Shown: positions 16,408 to 25,517, counted from the first letter of the stretch. The stretch is DNA of 45,582 nucleotides from Putridiphycobacter roseus (GCF_003234935.1 NZ_QKSB01000007.1:164272-209853); one strand, 5' to 3'. Notes: generated by a model not told the origin, from the sequence alone. A program made the numbers and translations.

Positions 16408-16830
16408 TTATGGATTTTCCACTTGTGTTGTTTTTTCCGCTTCTACTATGTTCACCATCCGTAAGATAACAAATGTTTCGACGATTAGACTTGGGAAGAA
16501 TACAGCGAAGAATTGATAAACAAATGGTTTTGTAAAGTCATCCTGATCCATTAAGAATGGCAATAGAAATACAAATGATCCTAGAATTTTAATAACGGTA
16601 AAGGCAAGAAACCCTTTGCCTATTAAAGAATCATCTGTTTTGTGGATATAAAAAATGGCTAAAGTGCCCAGCAAGGATAATGGTAACAAAAAAAGGTAAA
16701 TGAATATAATTCTATAATTAAAATAGATATCAGGCAATAAATATTTAGCGATCAAAAAATGAATGGCACCTAAAAGGACCATAAATAATGTCTCTAAAAG
16801 TAATAGAGATTTTAAATGTTTTTTTTTCAT
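16408..16830 (-). CDS. Small membrane protein in atp operon
   Basis: A 140-residue protein with four predicted membrane helices (starting LLLLETLFMVLLGAIHFLIA, then FIYLFLLPLSLLGTLAIFY, FLAFTVIKILGSFVFLLPF and FFAVFFPSLIVETFVILRM). It overlaps atpZ by four bases (ATGA) and lies 82 bp before atpB. Position and topology resemble AtpI, which helps c-ring assembly, but sequence similarity is not evident to me; many Bacteroidota have an unnamed protein here. Confidence 0.75.
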   Translation of the reverse strand: MKKKHLKSLLLLETLFMVLLGAIHFLIAKYLLPDIYFNYRIIFIYLFLLPLSLLGTLAIFYIHKTDDSLIGKGFLAFTVIKILGSFVFLLPFLMDQDDFTKPFVYQFFAVFFPSLIVETFVILRMVNIVEAEKTTQVENP

Positions 16831-17060
16831 GTTTTTTTTTGATCTTCCTCTTCGTCTTCTTTCGTTAGTTTGTTTACTTCGCGAATAACTTGATATAAGG
16901 CAATAGCAATTCCAATTAAGATCAGAACTATAGTGAATATTGGTTGCTCGTTTTCGAATTTCTTGTCAAAATATTGTCCACCCCAAGCTGCAAGACCAAC
17001 AGTAATTGCCATTTGAAATCCCAAAGAAGAATACTTTAGGTAATTTTTGTTGCTTGCCAT
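16827..17060 (-). CDS. atpZ: AtpZ/AtpI family protein
   Basis: A 77-residue protein with two membrane helices: LGFQMAITVGLAAWGGQYFD and IFTIVLILIGIAIALYQVIR, then a charged tail (NKLTKEDEEEDQKK). The 'GxxxxxxxxxGxxxD' start is typical of AtpZ, reported to act with AtpI in assembly of the c ring and in cation transport beside ATP synthase. It overlaps the next gene by four bases, and a small hairpin (17059-17075) covers its start codon. Confidence 0.88.
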   Translation of the reverse strand: MASNKNYLKYSSLGFQMAITVGLAAWGGQYFDKKFENEQPIFTIVLILIGIAIALYQVIREVNKLTKEDEEEDQKKT

Positions 17061-17063
17061 GGT

Positions 17064-17486
17064 TTAATAAACCATTTCTGGATTTTCCTTTGATTCTAAC
17101 TTTATTTCTTCTATTAAAGGTTGCTTAGTGTTGGCACTCATGATACATTGTCCAGTGAATTCTGCACCTTCTAAAACTCCTATTTTATGGGTCTTGATAT
17201 TACCTTGAATATTTGCCGTCTCATTCAGTACTAAAAGTCCATCTACTTTTACTTCTCCAGTGATTTTACCTTCAATACTTGCATTTAAGCAGGTAATTTC
17301 TCCTTCAATAACGCCTGTAGCTCCCAAAACTAACTTACCGTTAACCTTTAAGTTGCCAATTAATTTTCCATCAATACGAATATTACTATCCGCAATAATG
17401 TCTCCCTTAATTAATGTTCCTTCAACAATTCTATTAATTTGATTAGTGCCTGTTGATTGCTCTTTAGATGCGTTTGCTTTAAACAT
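17064..17486 (-). CDS. Bactofilin (polymer-forming cytoskeletal protein)
   Basis: A 140-residue protein. The start at 17486 (MFKANASKEQSTGTNQINRI) is chosen over one at 17540, which would add a hydrophobic stretch not seen in the family. The core is a right-handed beta-helix of repeated short strands: IKGDIIADSNIRIDGKLIGN, LVLGATGVIEGEI and similar. Bactofilins polymerise without nucleotide into filaments that organise cell envelope sites. It is 3 bp before atpZ, so it heads the ATP synthase transcript; this arrangement recurs in Bacteroidota, but why is unclear. Confidence 0.93.
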   Translation of the reverse strand: MFKANASKEQSTGTNQINRIVEGTLIKGDIIADSNIRIDGKLIGNLKVNGKLVLGATGVIEGEITCLNASIEGKITGEVKVDGLLVLNETANIQGNIKTHKIGVLEGAEFTGQCIMSANTKQPLIEEIKLESKENPEMVY

Positions 17487-17559
17487 ATTATATATACTTG
17501 CTTTGTCACAAAAATAAAGAAATAATGTGAATGTAACCAAACAAATGAAGAGGATATTA

Positions 17560-18807
17560 TTAATTATCTATTTTCACCTTAACTAATTCCACTTTATTAC
17601 TGGATACTTCTTCAATGACAATCAAGTAGTTTTTGTATACAAACTTGGTGCCTTTTTCTGGAATTTCTTCCAATTCATTGTATATTAATCCACCCAATGT
17701 TTCGTATTCATCCATTTCTTCGAAATTGAAATTATAACGATCATTTAAAGTTCCAATTTCAATTCTAGCAGAAAACAGGTAGGTGTTTTCATCTATTTGT
17801 TCTTCAATTAAAATATCAGAATCATGTTCGTCTTCTATCTCACCAAAAATCTCTTCAATAATATCTTCTACAGTAATCATTCCTGAAGTACCGCCGAATT
17901 CGTCTACTACTACTGCCACACTTCTTTTTTGTGCGGTAAACTGTTCTAATAAAATTTTAATCAATATGGCTTCGGGTACAATAGATATTGGCAATAGGAT
18001 TTGCGTAATGGCAATTGGCTTTTTAAATAATTCGTAAGAGTGTACGTAACCAATTAAGTTGTCAATAGAATCTCTGTAAACTAGTATTTTAGAAAATCCA
18101 GTTTCAATAAAACGCGTTTTTAATTCTTCAATTGAAATCTCAATATTAACCGCAGTAATTTCTGTTCTCGGTACCATACAATCTCTTGCTTTTGTAGTCG
18201 AAAATGCCAATGCGTTTTGTAATATTTGAATCTCATTTTCCATTTCAAATTCATTTTCCATCCGATCTGAAATGTCTCGCACATAATCATCCAAGTCGAC
18301 TTTTGAAAAGGCTTGTTTTGTATTTTCGATATTAACACCAAATATTTTCAAAAATAATCTGGAGATATAAGTCGTAACGAAAGAGGGGATTATTAAGATC
18401 CAATAAATTAAAAATAATGGAAAGGAAAAGAATGTTAAAGACCAATTTGGGTTGATTCTAAAAATAGCTTTAGGCAGAAATTCAGCAGTTACTAGCACGA
18501 TCAATGTGGAAATGATGGTTTGTGAAATCAAAATAAATGCTTGATTTGGGTAGATGCTTTCTAAGGAAGGTGCTAATGCTTTTGCCATGTATATTCCATA
18601 AACAACCAAGGCAATATTATTACCTAAAAGCATGGTGCTTATAAAGTTTGATTCATTTCTGACAAAATAAGATAATACCCGTCCTGATAATGCACCATTA
18701 TTTTTTTCCAATTCAATTTTTAATCGATTGGCAGAAATGAATGCAATTTCCATTCCTGAAAAAAATGCAGATGCAATGAGGGAGATGAGAATGATAATTG
18801 AAATCAT
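17560..18807 (-). CDS. CNNM/CorC-type transporter-associated protein
   Basis: A 415-residue protein with an N-terminal CNNM (DUF21) membrane domain (about 1-190; SAFFSGMEIAFISANRLKIE), a pair of CBS domains (about 200-320; MVPRTEITAVNIEISIEELK and VVDEFGGTSGMITVEDIIEE) and a C-terminal CorC_HlyC domain (about 335-410). Members are linked to magnesium or cobalt efflux; the Bacteroidota gliding protein GldE has the same domain order, so GldE is an alternative. It precedes bactofilin by 73 bp on the same strand. Confidence 0.9.
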   Translation of the reverse strand: MISIIILISLIASAFFSGMEIAFISANRLKIELEKNNGALSGRVLSYFVRNESNFISTMLLGNNIALVVYGIYMAKALAPSLESIYPNQAFILISQTIISTLIVLVTAEFLPKAIFRINPNWSLTFFSFPLFLIYWILIIPSFVTTYISRLFLKIFGVNIENTKQAFSKVDLDDYVRDISDRMENEFEMENEIQILQNALAFSTTKARDCMVPRTEITAVNIEISIEELKTRFIETGFSKILVYRDSIDNLIGYVHSYELFKKPIAITQILLPISIVPEAILIKILLEQFTAQKRSVAVVVDEFGGTSGMITVEDIIEEIFGEIEDEHDSDILIEEQIDENTYLFSARIEIGTLNDRYNFNFEEMDEYETLGGLIYNELEEIPEKGTKFVYKNYLIVIEEVSSNKVELVKVKIDN

Positions 18808-18991
18808 TTAACGACTTGTATTAAGTAGTGAAATGAATTTTTTTTATTTTCAAGCCATGTTTGTCCTAAGGAACAATTGACCTTCAATGTAGTTAGTGTA
18901 TGAAATGATAAATTATATTTCCTCTGGGGTTCTCCGTCCATTTAAATGTGACTATTATGTTAGGTTTAACGAATTTAATAAAAAAAATGGT

Positions 18992-20278
18992 TTAATCTTC
19001 AATCAATTCTAAATCGAATCCAATATCTTTTCGATAATACATGTTATCAAAATTGATCTTTTTTATGTTTTCGTAACTTTTGTCTAAAGCTTTTTTAAAG
19101 TCTTTTCCGTATGAGGTAACACAAATTACTCTGCCACCACTTGAAATGGTTTTAGCGCCATCTTGTTTAGTACCTGCATGAAAGACTAAAGAATCTACAA
19201 CATCATGGATGCCATTGATTACTTTTTCTTTTTCATAAGCTTCAGGATATCCACCAGATACCATCATAACTGCAGCCGCAGCTTTGTCATAAAACATAAT
19301 GTCTCTTTCAGAAAGAGTAGTAGTAGCAACTCCTTCAAATAAATCGATAATATCTGATCGCAATCTAGGCATTACGACTTCCGTTTCTGGATCTCCCATT
19401 CTGCAATTGTATTCAATTACATACGGATCATTTCCTACTTTAATGATACCAATAAAGATAAATCCTTTGTATTCAATGTTGTCTTTTTTTAACCCCTTAA
19501 TGGTTGGAATAATTATTTGATTTTCAATTTTATCTTTAAATCCAGCAGTAGCAAAAGGTACAGGTGAAATAGCTCCCATTCCGCCAGTGTTTAATCCTTG
19601 ATCACCTTCAGATATTCTCTTGTAATCTTTTGCTTCGGGTAATATTTTATAAGAGATACCATCTGTTAATACAAATACTGACATTTCAATTCCAGATAGA
19701 AATTCTTCAATCACAACCTTAGAGGATGCGCTTCCAAATTTCCCTTTGGTTAACATGTTCTCCAATTCTTTTTTAGCTTCTGCTAAATCATCAATAATTA
19801 GCACCCCTTTTCCTGCAGCTAAGCCATCAGCTTTTAAGACATATGGCGATTTCATTTTATCTAAAAACTTAAAGCCATCTGCTAAATTATCTTGGGTGAA
19901 ACTCGCGTATTTTGCAGTAGGAATATTATGTCTTTTCATAAATTGTTTAGAAAAGTCCTTACTTCCTTCTAGTTGTGCAGCTTCTTTATTCGGTCCAATT
20001 ACACCAACATGTTTAATGCTTTCATCTGCTAAAAAGTAATCCGCAATACCTAATACTAAAGGTTCTTCAGGTCCTACAACAACAATATCAATTTTGTTTT
20101 TTAACACAAAATCTTTTATGCCATCAAAATCGGTTGGTTGTAGGTCGACATTAATACCAACTTGATTGGTCCCAGCATTTCCTGGGGCAATAAATAACTT
20201 GTCGAGTTGTGAACTCTGTGAAATTTTCCAACAAATGGCGTGTTCTCTTCCTCCTGATCCTAAAACTAAAATATTCAT
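18992..20278 (-). CDS. purD: Phosphoribosylamine--glycine ligase
   Basis: A 428-residue ATP-grasp enzyme. It joins glycine to 5-phosphoribosylamine, the second step of purine synthesis. Seen: N-terminal MNILVLGSGGREHAICWKIS, the GPEEPLVLGIADYF segment, the ATP-grasp core YVLKADGLAAGKGVLI, GGMGAISPVPF, and the metal-binding 'EYNCRMGDPETEVVMPRL' region. Full length. It is transcribed alone, with a -7 box at 20300-20307; no other purine gene is near. Confidence 0.97.
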   Translation of the reverse strand: MNILVLGSGGREHAICWKISQSSQLDKLFIAPGNAGTNQVGINVDLQPTDFDGIKDFVLKNKIDIVVVGPEEPLVLGIADYFLADESIKHVGVIGPNKEAAQLEGSKDFSKQFMKRHNIPTAKYASFTQDNLADGFKFLDKMKSPYVLKADGLAAGKGVLIIDDLAEAKKELENMLTKGKFGSASSKVVIEEFLSGIEMSVFVLTDGISYKILPEAKDYKRISEGDQGLNTGGMGAISPVPFATAGFKDKIENQIIIPTIKGLKKDNIEYKGFIFIGIIKVGNDPYVIEYNCRMGDPETEVVMPRLRSDIIDLFEGVATTTLSERDIMFYDKAAAAVMMVSGGYPEAYEKEKVINGIHDVVDSLVFHAGTKQDGAKTISSGGRVICVTSYGKDFKKALDKSYENIKKINFDNMYYRKDIGFDLELIED

Positions 20279-20299
20279 GTGTGTGATTATAATTTGTTA

Positions 20300-20307
20300 C
20301 AAAAATA
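20300..20307 (-). promoter_or_regulatory. -7 box of purD
   Basis: Read on the minus strand this is TATTTTTG, an exact TAnnTTTG match, 21 bp before the purD start. A TTG at 20323-20325 is the best -33 candidate but at 15 bp, slightly short. Confidence 0.4.
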
Positions 20308-20352
20308 ATTATTGCTACGGTGCAATAGACATTAATTTATCAACAATACCCT

Positions 20353-21372
20353 TTATTTATTATTTTTTATAAAATCATGAAAGGAAATTGCATTTTCTAT
20401 GGCGTCTTCAATAGGAATAAAATCTATCCCTATCGCCGTTTTAATTTTTTGATTATTGTATTTGGATATGGACATAGCACTTCTTGCTGTTTCCTTTGTG
20501 ATTTTTGGTTTGCGAGCAAAAATAATGGCTTTTATTTTCTCCAGTCTCCATCCTAACTCTACCATCCATGGTTTAACGGCAACACTTGGTTTTTTCACCG
20601 ACATTTTTGTCGCTATAGTACTTAATAAATCTTTGAAAAATACATTTTGACTAATGGTTAAATAACGGTCTCCCATCTTATTTTTTTCAACCAGTTCTAC
20701 CATGCAATATGCAACATCTCTTGCATCTACAAAAGCGTTCATGCCAGAAGGGTAATATTTTAAACCTTTAGAAACTGTGTCGAATATTTCTAAGGAACTT
20801 TCCGTCCAAAAACCGGCACCAATAATTACAGAAGGGTTTACAATAGTCACATTTAAGCCTTCCTCTTTACTTCTCCAGACTTCCATTTCTGCAGAATATT
20901 TACTTACTGCATAATTGGAATTCTCATTTGAAGTTTGCCATTTATTTTCTTCCGTGTAAAGTAGCGTTTTAACATCTCTACCAATGGCAGCAGTTGAGCT
21001 TACGTGACAAAATTTCTCAATGCCAACGGAAAGTGCTACGTTAACCATATTGGCAGTTCCTTCTTTATTTATTTTCATCATGGCATGAAAATCTCTTTTG
21101 TGGAAAGAAACTTTTCCAGCGCAATGGTAAACGATATTACACCTTTGTAAAGGGGATTTTAAGCTGTTAACGTCTAATATGTTTCCTTCTACCCACTCAA
21201 TTTGATTGAAAAGGGCTTCGGATTGGTCTTTAAAGAAATATTGAAAGATAGCCTCAGTCATTTTAGTGGAAGAACTATTTCTTTTTAACGCGAGGATAGG
21301 TTGACCTCTTTTTGAAAGTTCTACTAAAACATGCGCACCTAATAATCCTGTTCCACCCGTCACAAATACCAT
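20353..21372 (-). CDS. NAD-dependent epimerase/dehydratase (extended SDR)
   Basis: A 339-residue extended short-chain dehydrogenase. The start at 21372 (MVFVTGGTGLLGAHVLVELS) places the glycine-rich GGTGLLG nucleotide loop at the N-terminus as usual; an earlier start at 21402 is less likely. The catalytic Tyr-Lys pair is in NYAVSKYSAEMEVW, and the Ser is in 'HVSSTAAIG'. It resembles dihydroflavonol-reductase-like or sterol-dehydrogenase-like SDRs that act on lipid or sugar ketones; the substrate is unknown. The gene lies 74 bp upstream of purD on the same strand. Confidence 0.88.
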   Translation of the reverse strand: MVFVTGGTGLLGAHVLVELSKRGQPILALKRNSSSTKMTEAIFQYFFKDQSEALFNQIEWVEGNILDVNSLKSPLQRCNIVYHCAGKVSFHKRDFHAMMKINKEGTANMVNVALSVGIEKFCHVSSTAAIGRDVKTLLYTEENKWQTSNENSNYAVSKYSAEMEVWRSKEEGLNVTIVNPSVIIGAGFWTESSLEIFDTVSKGLKYYPSGMNAFVDARDVAYCMVELVEKNKMGDRYLTISQNVFFKDLLSTIATKMSVKKPSVAVKPWMVELGWRLEKIKAIIFARKPKITKETARSAMSISKYNNQKIKTAIGIDFIPIEDAIENAISFHDFIKNNK

Positions 21373-21488
21373 GTTGCAAAAATAATAAATCTTTATTGGC
21401 AATATTGTTATTTTTAATAAATGAATTAATTTTGGAATGTTTTTTGTCTGTTAATCATCAAAAAGAATAAGATTTTTAAAATCTTTTC

Positions 21489-21518
21489 TTTGGAGTTTAT
21501 ATAGACTTCTTAACTTTA
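21489..21518 (+). promoter_or_regulatory. Promoter of PPIase gene
   Basis: TTTG (21489-21492), 18 bp, TAACTTTA (21511-21518): an almost exact Bacteroidota housekeeping promoter, 18 bp before the ATG. Confidence 0.65.
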
Positions 21519-21536
21519 AACACAAAAAAATCAATT

Positions 21537-22613
21537 ATGAAGAAAACTTTGCTCATTATGTTGTCCATTTTTTTAATTTCTTCTTTGGGCTACGCGCAAG
21601 AACGAATTACTAAAAAGCAGGTAAAAAAGATGAAATTAGCCCATGGCATGTACGCGGTAATGGCGACAAATAAAGGGGATATATTATTGGCATTAGAATA
21701 TGAAAAAACGCCATTGACAGTTGCTAACTTTGTTGGATTAGCGGAAGGTGACTTTGAAAACGATACCTTGGTGTTTGACCAACCTTTTTATGATGGATTA
21801 TTGTTTCATAGAGTGATTAGTAATTTTATGATCCAGGGTGGCGACCCAAATGGTAACGGACAAGGTGGACCAGGGTATAAATTTTATGATGAATTTCACG
21901 ATTCATTAAAACATGATGGTCCAGGTATTCTATCTATGGCTAACTCTGGCGTAGCAACAAACGGTAGTCAGTTTTTTATTACCCATAAAGCTACACCATG
22001 GTTAAATGGAAAACATACTGTTTTTGGACACGTGGTAAAAGGGCAAGATGTTGTAAATGAAATTGCCCAAAATGATACCATTCAAAAAGTGACTATTTAC
22101 AGATTTGGTAAAGCGGCTAAGAAATTCAAGGAAACAGAAGTTTTTGAAGCAGAATATGCTAAATTGGCGGAACAGTTAAGTCTAGAAATGGAAAGAATTA
22201 AGCAATTAAAAGCCATGAGTTCTGTGGAAAGAATTGCTGCATTTAAGAAAAAAACCTTAGCAGTATATCCAAATGCAAAAATTACAGCTACCGGCTTAAT
22301 GTATGTGATGGAAGAAGCAGGTAAAGAAACTCTAAAACCAGAAACTGGTCAAAAGGTTTCTGTTCATTATACTGGCTATTTGATGGATAACGGTAATAAG
22401 TTTGATTCTTCTATAGATAGAGGTCATCCTATAGAGTTTGCTTTAGGAACCAAAAGAGTTATTGCAGGTTGGGATGAAGGAATTGCGTTAATGTCCAAAG
22501 GAGCAAAATATAAATTAATTATTCCTTATTGGTTAGGCTATGGAGAAAATGGTAGTGGACCAATACCTAGTTTTGCAGATCTTATTTTTGATGTAGAGCT
22601 TGTAAATTTTTAA
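21537..22613 (+). CDS. Secreted cyclophilin-FKBP fusion peptidyl-prolyl isomerase
   Basis: A 358-residue protein with a signal peptide ([20 protein letters not shown], cut near residue 20). A cyclophilin domain (about 38-190) shows [40 protein letters not shown] and [20 protein letters not shown] with its active-site Arg, Phe and Gln. A charged linker (about 195-255) leads to an FKBP domain (about 262-358) with [37 protein letters not shown] and [14 protein letters not shown]. Both active sites look intact. Such dual-family immunophilins with the cyclophilin first are known from Flavobacterium. Its likely role is folding of exported proteins in the periplasm. Confidence 0.93.
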   Translation: MKKTLLIMLSIFLISSLGYAQERITKKQVKKMKLAHGMYAVMATNKGDILLALEYEKTPLTVANFVGLAEGDFENDTLVFDQPFYDGLLFHRVISNFMIQGGDPNGNGQGGPGYKFYDEFHDSLKHDGPGILSMANSGVATNGSQFFITHKATPWLNGKHTVFGHVVKGQDVVNEIAQNDTIQKVTIYRFGKAAKKFKETEVFEAEYAKLAEQLSLEMERIKQLKAMSSVERIAAFKKKTLAVYPNAKITATGLMYVMEEAGKETLKPETGQKVSVHYTGYLMDNGNKFDSSIDRGHPIEFALGTKRVIAGWDEGIALMSKGAKYKLIIPYWLGYGENGSGPIPSFADLIFDVELVNF

Positions 22614-22640
22614 AAGAATATTAATATTGGAAATAAAAAA

Positions 22641-22670
22641 AGCCCCGACAATTATTGTCGAGGCTTTTTT
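22641..22670 (+). terminator. Terminator after PPIase gene
   Basis: GCCCCGACAA-TTA-TTGTCGAGGC (one C-A mismatch) with A-rich left flank and T7 on the right. It ends the PPIase transcript and, read on the other strand, can also end the convergent gene at 22693. Confidence 0.85.
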
Positions 22671-22692
22671 TATTTAGTTTAATAACCAAAAG

Positions 22693-23073
22693 TTATTTAA
22701 TTCTTTCACTTAAACGCTCAAGGTATGTGCTGAATTTTTTGTTTGTTATTAATTTATCGTCACCAATAATTAATACAGATTTTGGTTTATGATTTTCTAA
22801 CCAAAAGACAAAAGAAGAAACAGAAGCCATTAAGGTTCCATTTACATCAATACTATGTGAAAATTTTCCGTTATTCGAAAAAAGATCTTTTATAGATGCA
22901 TTCTCTTTTGAAATGTTGTAATCTTCGTGAAACAATACTATTGCGTCAGCTAATTCATAAAGTTCTTGACTTCCGTCAAAAATTTCATGTTTTATCTCGT
23001 TAGAATCTGACCAGTCTTGAATAGCTGCTTCAAATTCGTCTGTTTTTCTTAATATAATGCTTTTTAATAACAT
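22693..23073 (-). CDS. Unrecognised 126-aa cytoplasmic protein
   Basis: A 126-residue protein without signal peptide or membrane segment. It begins MLLKSIILRKTDEFEAAIQD and contains 'GSQELYELADAIVLFHEDYN', 'SVSSFVFWLENHKPKSVLII' and a basic C-terminus LSERIK. The hydrophobic strand plus Gly-Asp-Asp (IIGDDKLI) suggests an alpha/beta fold. I do not recognise a family. It is 58 bp after ctaA on the same strand, so it is probably co-transcribed with heme A synthase, but no functional link is shown. Confidence 0.65.
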   Translation of the reverse strand: MLLKSIILRKTDEFEAAIQDWSDSNEIKHEIFDGSQELYELADAIVLFHEDYNISKENASIKDLFSNNGKFSHSIDVNGTLMASVSSFVFWLENHKPKSVLIIGDDKLITNKKFSTYLERLSERIK

Positions 23074-23131
23074 ATCTTCAAATCTATGATTTTTCGGTTT
23101 GCAAATGTAGTTAAAATATTACCACTAAAAA

Positions 23132-24157
23132 TTAACGAAGTAAAGATTCTCTACTATATTTTAAATAATTTAAGCCATATAGTTGAAAACCTAGGATTAA
23201 ACAGGCAACTAATATGTGAATTGGCTGGGTAATGGCTGGCATGTTTGCATAAGAAAATAAAATACCTGTGATAAATTCAATCGTAAGTAAGAAGAGGATG
23301 AAATTAAAAATGGGTATGCCAAAATGCTTATTTTTATTGTTCCAGAATAAATAGATATTTACAATTAACAGTAGCCATGAAAAAGAACGGTGGAAAAGGA
23401 AATTAAATTCATTTTTTAACTCCTCAATCCAAAAAGAACGATCTACGCCATCTATCACTTTAAAGTCTACCTCTTGTCTAACTTGCACCCCCATTAATAT
23501 TTGTATCGCAGTTAGTGCTATACTCAAGTAAAAGATGTTTTTAAATGTTTTTGGTATAGAAATACTGTATTTTTTATTTTGCGCAATATGGATTATTTCT
23601 ATTTGAATCCAAATGATGATAAGTGCAAAAATCATATGGAGTGAAAGTACCCAAGGAATTAAATTTGTAGCGACAACTATAGAGCCTAACCAGCCTTCAA
23701 AGCTAATCAGTATTAGATTTAAAAAAGATAAAAGGAGTAGCTTACGTTTACTTCTGTATTTTATTAATACCCATATAAAGGTAATAAGTACTAAGTTACC
23801 GGCAATAAAACCGACTACACGATTACCGTATTCAGTATAGGTTTTCACCCAATTGAAGACTTCTTCTCTGTGCAGTGAATCGTCATTTTTTATTTGTTCC
23901 CCAACCCGTTCTAGTCCAATCTTATTTAAAATATTTACAAAACGATCTATTTTTTTCAGTCTTTTTTCAAGGTAAATATCCTGGTAATTATCAGGCAGTT
24001 GACTGATGTCAGTCGGTGGGATAATTTGGTCGAAACATTTTGGCCAATCCGGACAGCCCATGCCTGCTCCAGAAGAACGTACAATACTCCCTGCAATAAC
24101 TACCAAGAAAATAAATACGAGTGTAATCCAAGATAGACGGATAAAAGATCTAGACAT
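23132..24157 (-). CDS. ctaA: Heme A synthase (COX15/CtaA)
   Basis: A 341-residue inner-membrane protein with eight predicted helices. It oxidises the C8 methyl of heme O to give heme A for cytochrome c oxidase. The start RLSWITLVFIFLVVIAGSIV, then RSSGAGMGCPDWPKCF, has the paired Cys loop of the family. Candidate heme-ligand His are seen in LSLHMIFAL, FLFHRSFSW and TQPIHILVAC; the first site reads GNRVVGF, with Asn where some family members have His. No oxidase gene or ctaB is in the window. Confidence 0.92.
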   Translation of the reverse strand: MSRSFIRLSWITLVFIFLVVIAGSIVRSSGAGMGCPDWPKCFDQIIPPTDISQLPDNYQDIYLEKRLKKIDRFVNILNKIGLERVGEQIKNDDSLHREEVFNWVKTYTEYGNRVVGFIAGNLVLITFIWVLIKYRSKRKLLLLSFLNLILISFEGWLGSIVVATNLIPWVLSLHMIFALIIIWIQIEIIHIAQNKKYSISIPKTFKNIFYLSIALTAIQILMGVQVRQEVDFKVIDGVDRSFWIEELKNEFNFLFHRSFSWLLLIVNIYLFWNNKNKHFGIPIFNFILFLLTIEFITGILFSYANMPAITQPIHILVACLILGFQLYGLNYLKYSRESLLR

Positions 24158-24253
24158 GATTTTTTGTGGTAAAATTAAGAGATATTTATAAAAAGGGATG
24201 GTTTTTTACACAAATAATTTAGTTGTATCTGGCCTTTTAATTGGGATTTATCA

Positions 24254-24261
24254 TATCTTTG
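24254..24261 (+). promoter_or_regulatory. -7 box for outer-membrane barrel pair
   Basis: TATCTTTG, an exact TAnnTTTG, 22 bp before the ATG at 24284. A TTTT at 24234-24237 gives a 16-bp spacing to a poor -33. Confidence 0.5.
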
Positions 24262-24283
24262 TGAGGCACTTAAATGAACTAAG

Positions 24284-24916
24284 ATGAGTATAAAATATTG
24301 TTGTAGTATATTATTTTTTATGATCGGAATTTTAGGATATGGGCAAGAAAATCAAGATAATGCTGGAGATTTTCAATTTGGGGTTAGGTTAAATCAAAAT
24401 ATAAATTTACCGCAATATGAAGAAGGTTTTGGCATTGGCGTTCAAGCCAAGGTGAATGTTTTAGACAATTTAAATATTGAAATATATTCCAATATTGAAA
24501 CATTGGATTTAGGGAACGTAGGGAATTTAAAACAGAATGAATTCGGGTTTTCGGCCGTGGTTCCTTTTTTAAATCATAAACTTTCACCTTTTATTTTTTT
24601 GGGAGCAAATTATTCTAATATTAAGGTAACACCAGTTAGCTATTTGTTCTCTAATAGAGAAAGTGAAAGTATTGCGTTGAATAGCTTTGGTCTTCATGCC
24701 GGAATTGGTGCACAGTATAATTTAAATGACAGATTAAGCATTGCATTGTCTTACCGGTTTTTATATAGATTTGACCAACCTATTTATGAAGTTCAGTCTA
24801 GTGATTTTGGTCTTTACTTAAATACTGCTGTTTTGCCTAATACAGAAATAGAAAGTAAAGATCCTATGTATCTTCAATTTTCGCTGAACTATAGAATTAT
24901 GAAATTATGGAATTGA
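24284..24916 (+). CDS. Outer-membrane beta-barrel protein
   Basis: A 210-residue protein. A signal peptide (MSIKYCCSILFFMIGILGYG, cut near residue 20) is followed by alternating amphipathic strands: 'DFQFGVRLNQN', 'LSPFIFLGANYSNIKV', 'ALNSFGLHAGIGAQYNLNDR' and 'LSIALSYRFLYRF'. It ends in YLQFSLNYRIMKLWN. The 'GAQYNLNDRLSIALSYRFLY' pattern is that of eight-strand outer-membrane beta-barrels (OmpA/OmpX-like) of Bacteroidota. The gene overlaps the next by 10 bp, a likely pair. The ligand or role is unknown. Confidence 0.8.
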   Translation: MSIKYCCSILFFMIGILGYGQENQDNAGDFQFGVRLNQNINLPQYEEGFGIGVQAKVNVLDNLNIEIYSNIETLDLGNVGNLKQNEFGFSAVVPFLNHKLSPFIFLGANYSNIKVTPVSYLFSNRESESIALNSFGLHAGIGAQYNLNDRLSIALSYRFLYRFDQPIYEVQSSDFGLYLNTAVLPNTEIESKDPMYLQFSLNYRIMKLWN

Positions 24917-25476
24917 TCACAAAAATTTTCTGCTTGTTGCTTTTATTACCAAGCCAATTATTTGCGCAGTCGGAAGAAGATTACGATTTGAATGTTGGAC
25001 TTTATTATTCTGCTGGTTTTCTAACAGAACAAACACAAACATCTAATGCGCATTTGAGTGTGGGATTTTTAAAAAATAAAATAGAAGGAAGCCTAGATTT
25101 ATTTTACTTTTTAAATGCACAAGGTGAGCGAGAACGTTTTAATTTTAATCATCAATTGTTTCTTGGGGCTAATTATTATTTTATGGTAAATAAAATTAAA
25201 CCATATGTTGGCGTTCAGGTTGGTTTGGCTAGTTCTGAATCGAGTGAATATGGTGTTTTTAACACGAATAATGAACTAGTGTATGAGTCGAGTATCAATC
25301 CTCTTACCTCTTTTAATTTCGGTGTAAAATATGCTGTCTCAGAAAGGTTTAATATTACTTTTTCTGGCAGACAAATTTTTGGTAAACACCTAGCCAATTC
25401 ATATAGTACTTATCTGGATGAATTGAGATTTTCATTTGGTATTAACTATTCTATAATCAATAAAACAACCCCCTAA
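24907..25476 (+). CDS. Second outer-membrane beta-barrel protein
   Basis: A 189-residue protein of the same build: signal peptide (MELITKIFCLLLLLPSQLFA, cut before QSEED), then strands 'YDLNVGLYYSAGFLT', 'HQLFLGANYYFMVNKIKPYV', 'LTSFNFGVKYAVSERFNITF' and a final 'LRFSFGINYSIIN'. It is similar in size and pattern to the gene before it and starts within that gene, so the two may be divergent paralogues that form one unit. A T9SS surface protein gene follows 46 bp downstream with its own possible -7 box. Confidence 0.8.
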   Translation: MELITKIFCLLLLLPSQLFAQSEEDYDLNVGLYYSAGFLTEQTQTSNAHLSVGFLKNKIEGSLDLFYFLNAQGERERFNFNHQLFLGANYYFMVNKIKPYVGVQVGLASSESSEYGVFNTNNELVYESSINPLTSFNFGVKYAVSERFNITFSGRQIFGKHLANSYSTYLDELRFSFGINYSIINKTTP

Positions 25477-25509
25477 GATTTTACTTCGTTTATATAGCAT
25501 TAAATGTTG

Positions 25510-25517
25510 TAACTTTA
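25510..25517 (+). promoter_or_regulatory. Possible -7 box for PKD protein gene
   Basis: TAACTTTA is one base off TAnnTTTG and sits only 5 bp before the GTG start, so a transcript from here would be almost leaderless. The gene may instead be read from the barrel-pair promoter. Confidence 0.3.

Noticed and set aside
17560..18807. Firm naming as GldE
   Set aside because: Domain order fits GldE but also the general CorC/CNNM family, and no other gld gene is adjacent, so no symbol was given.
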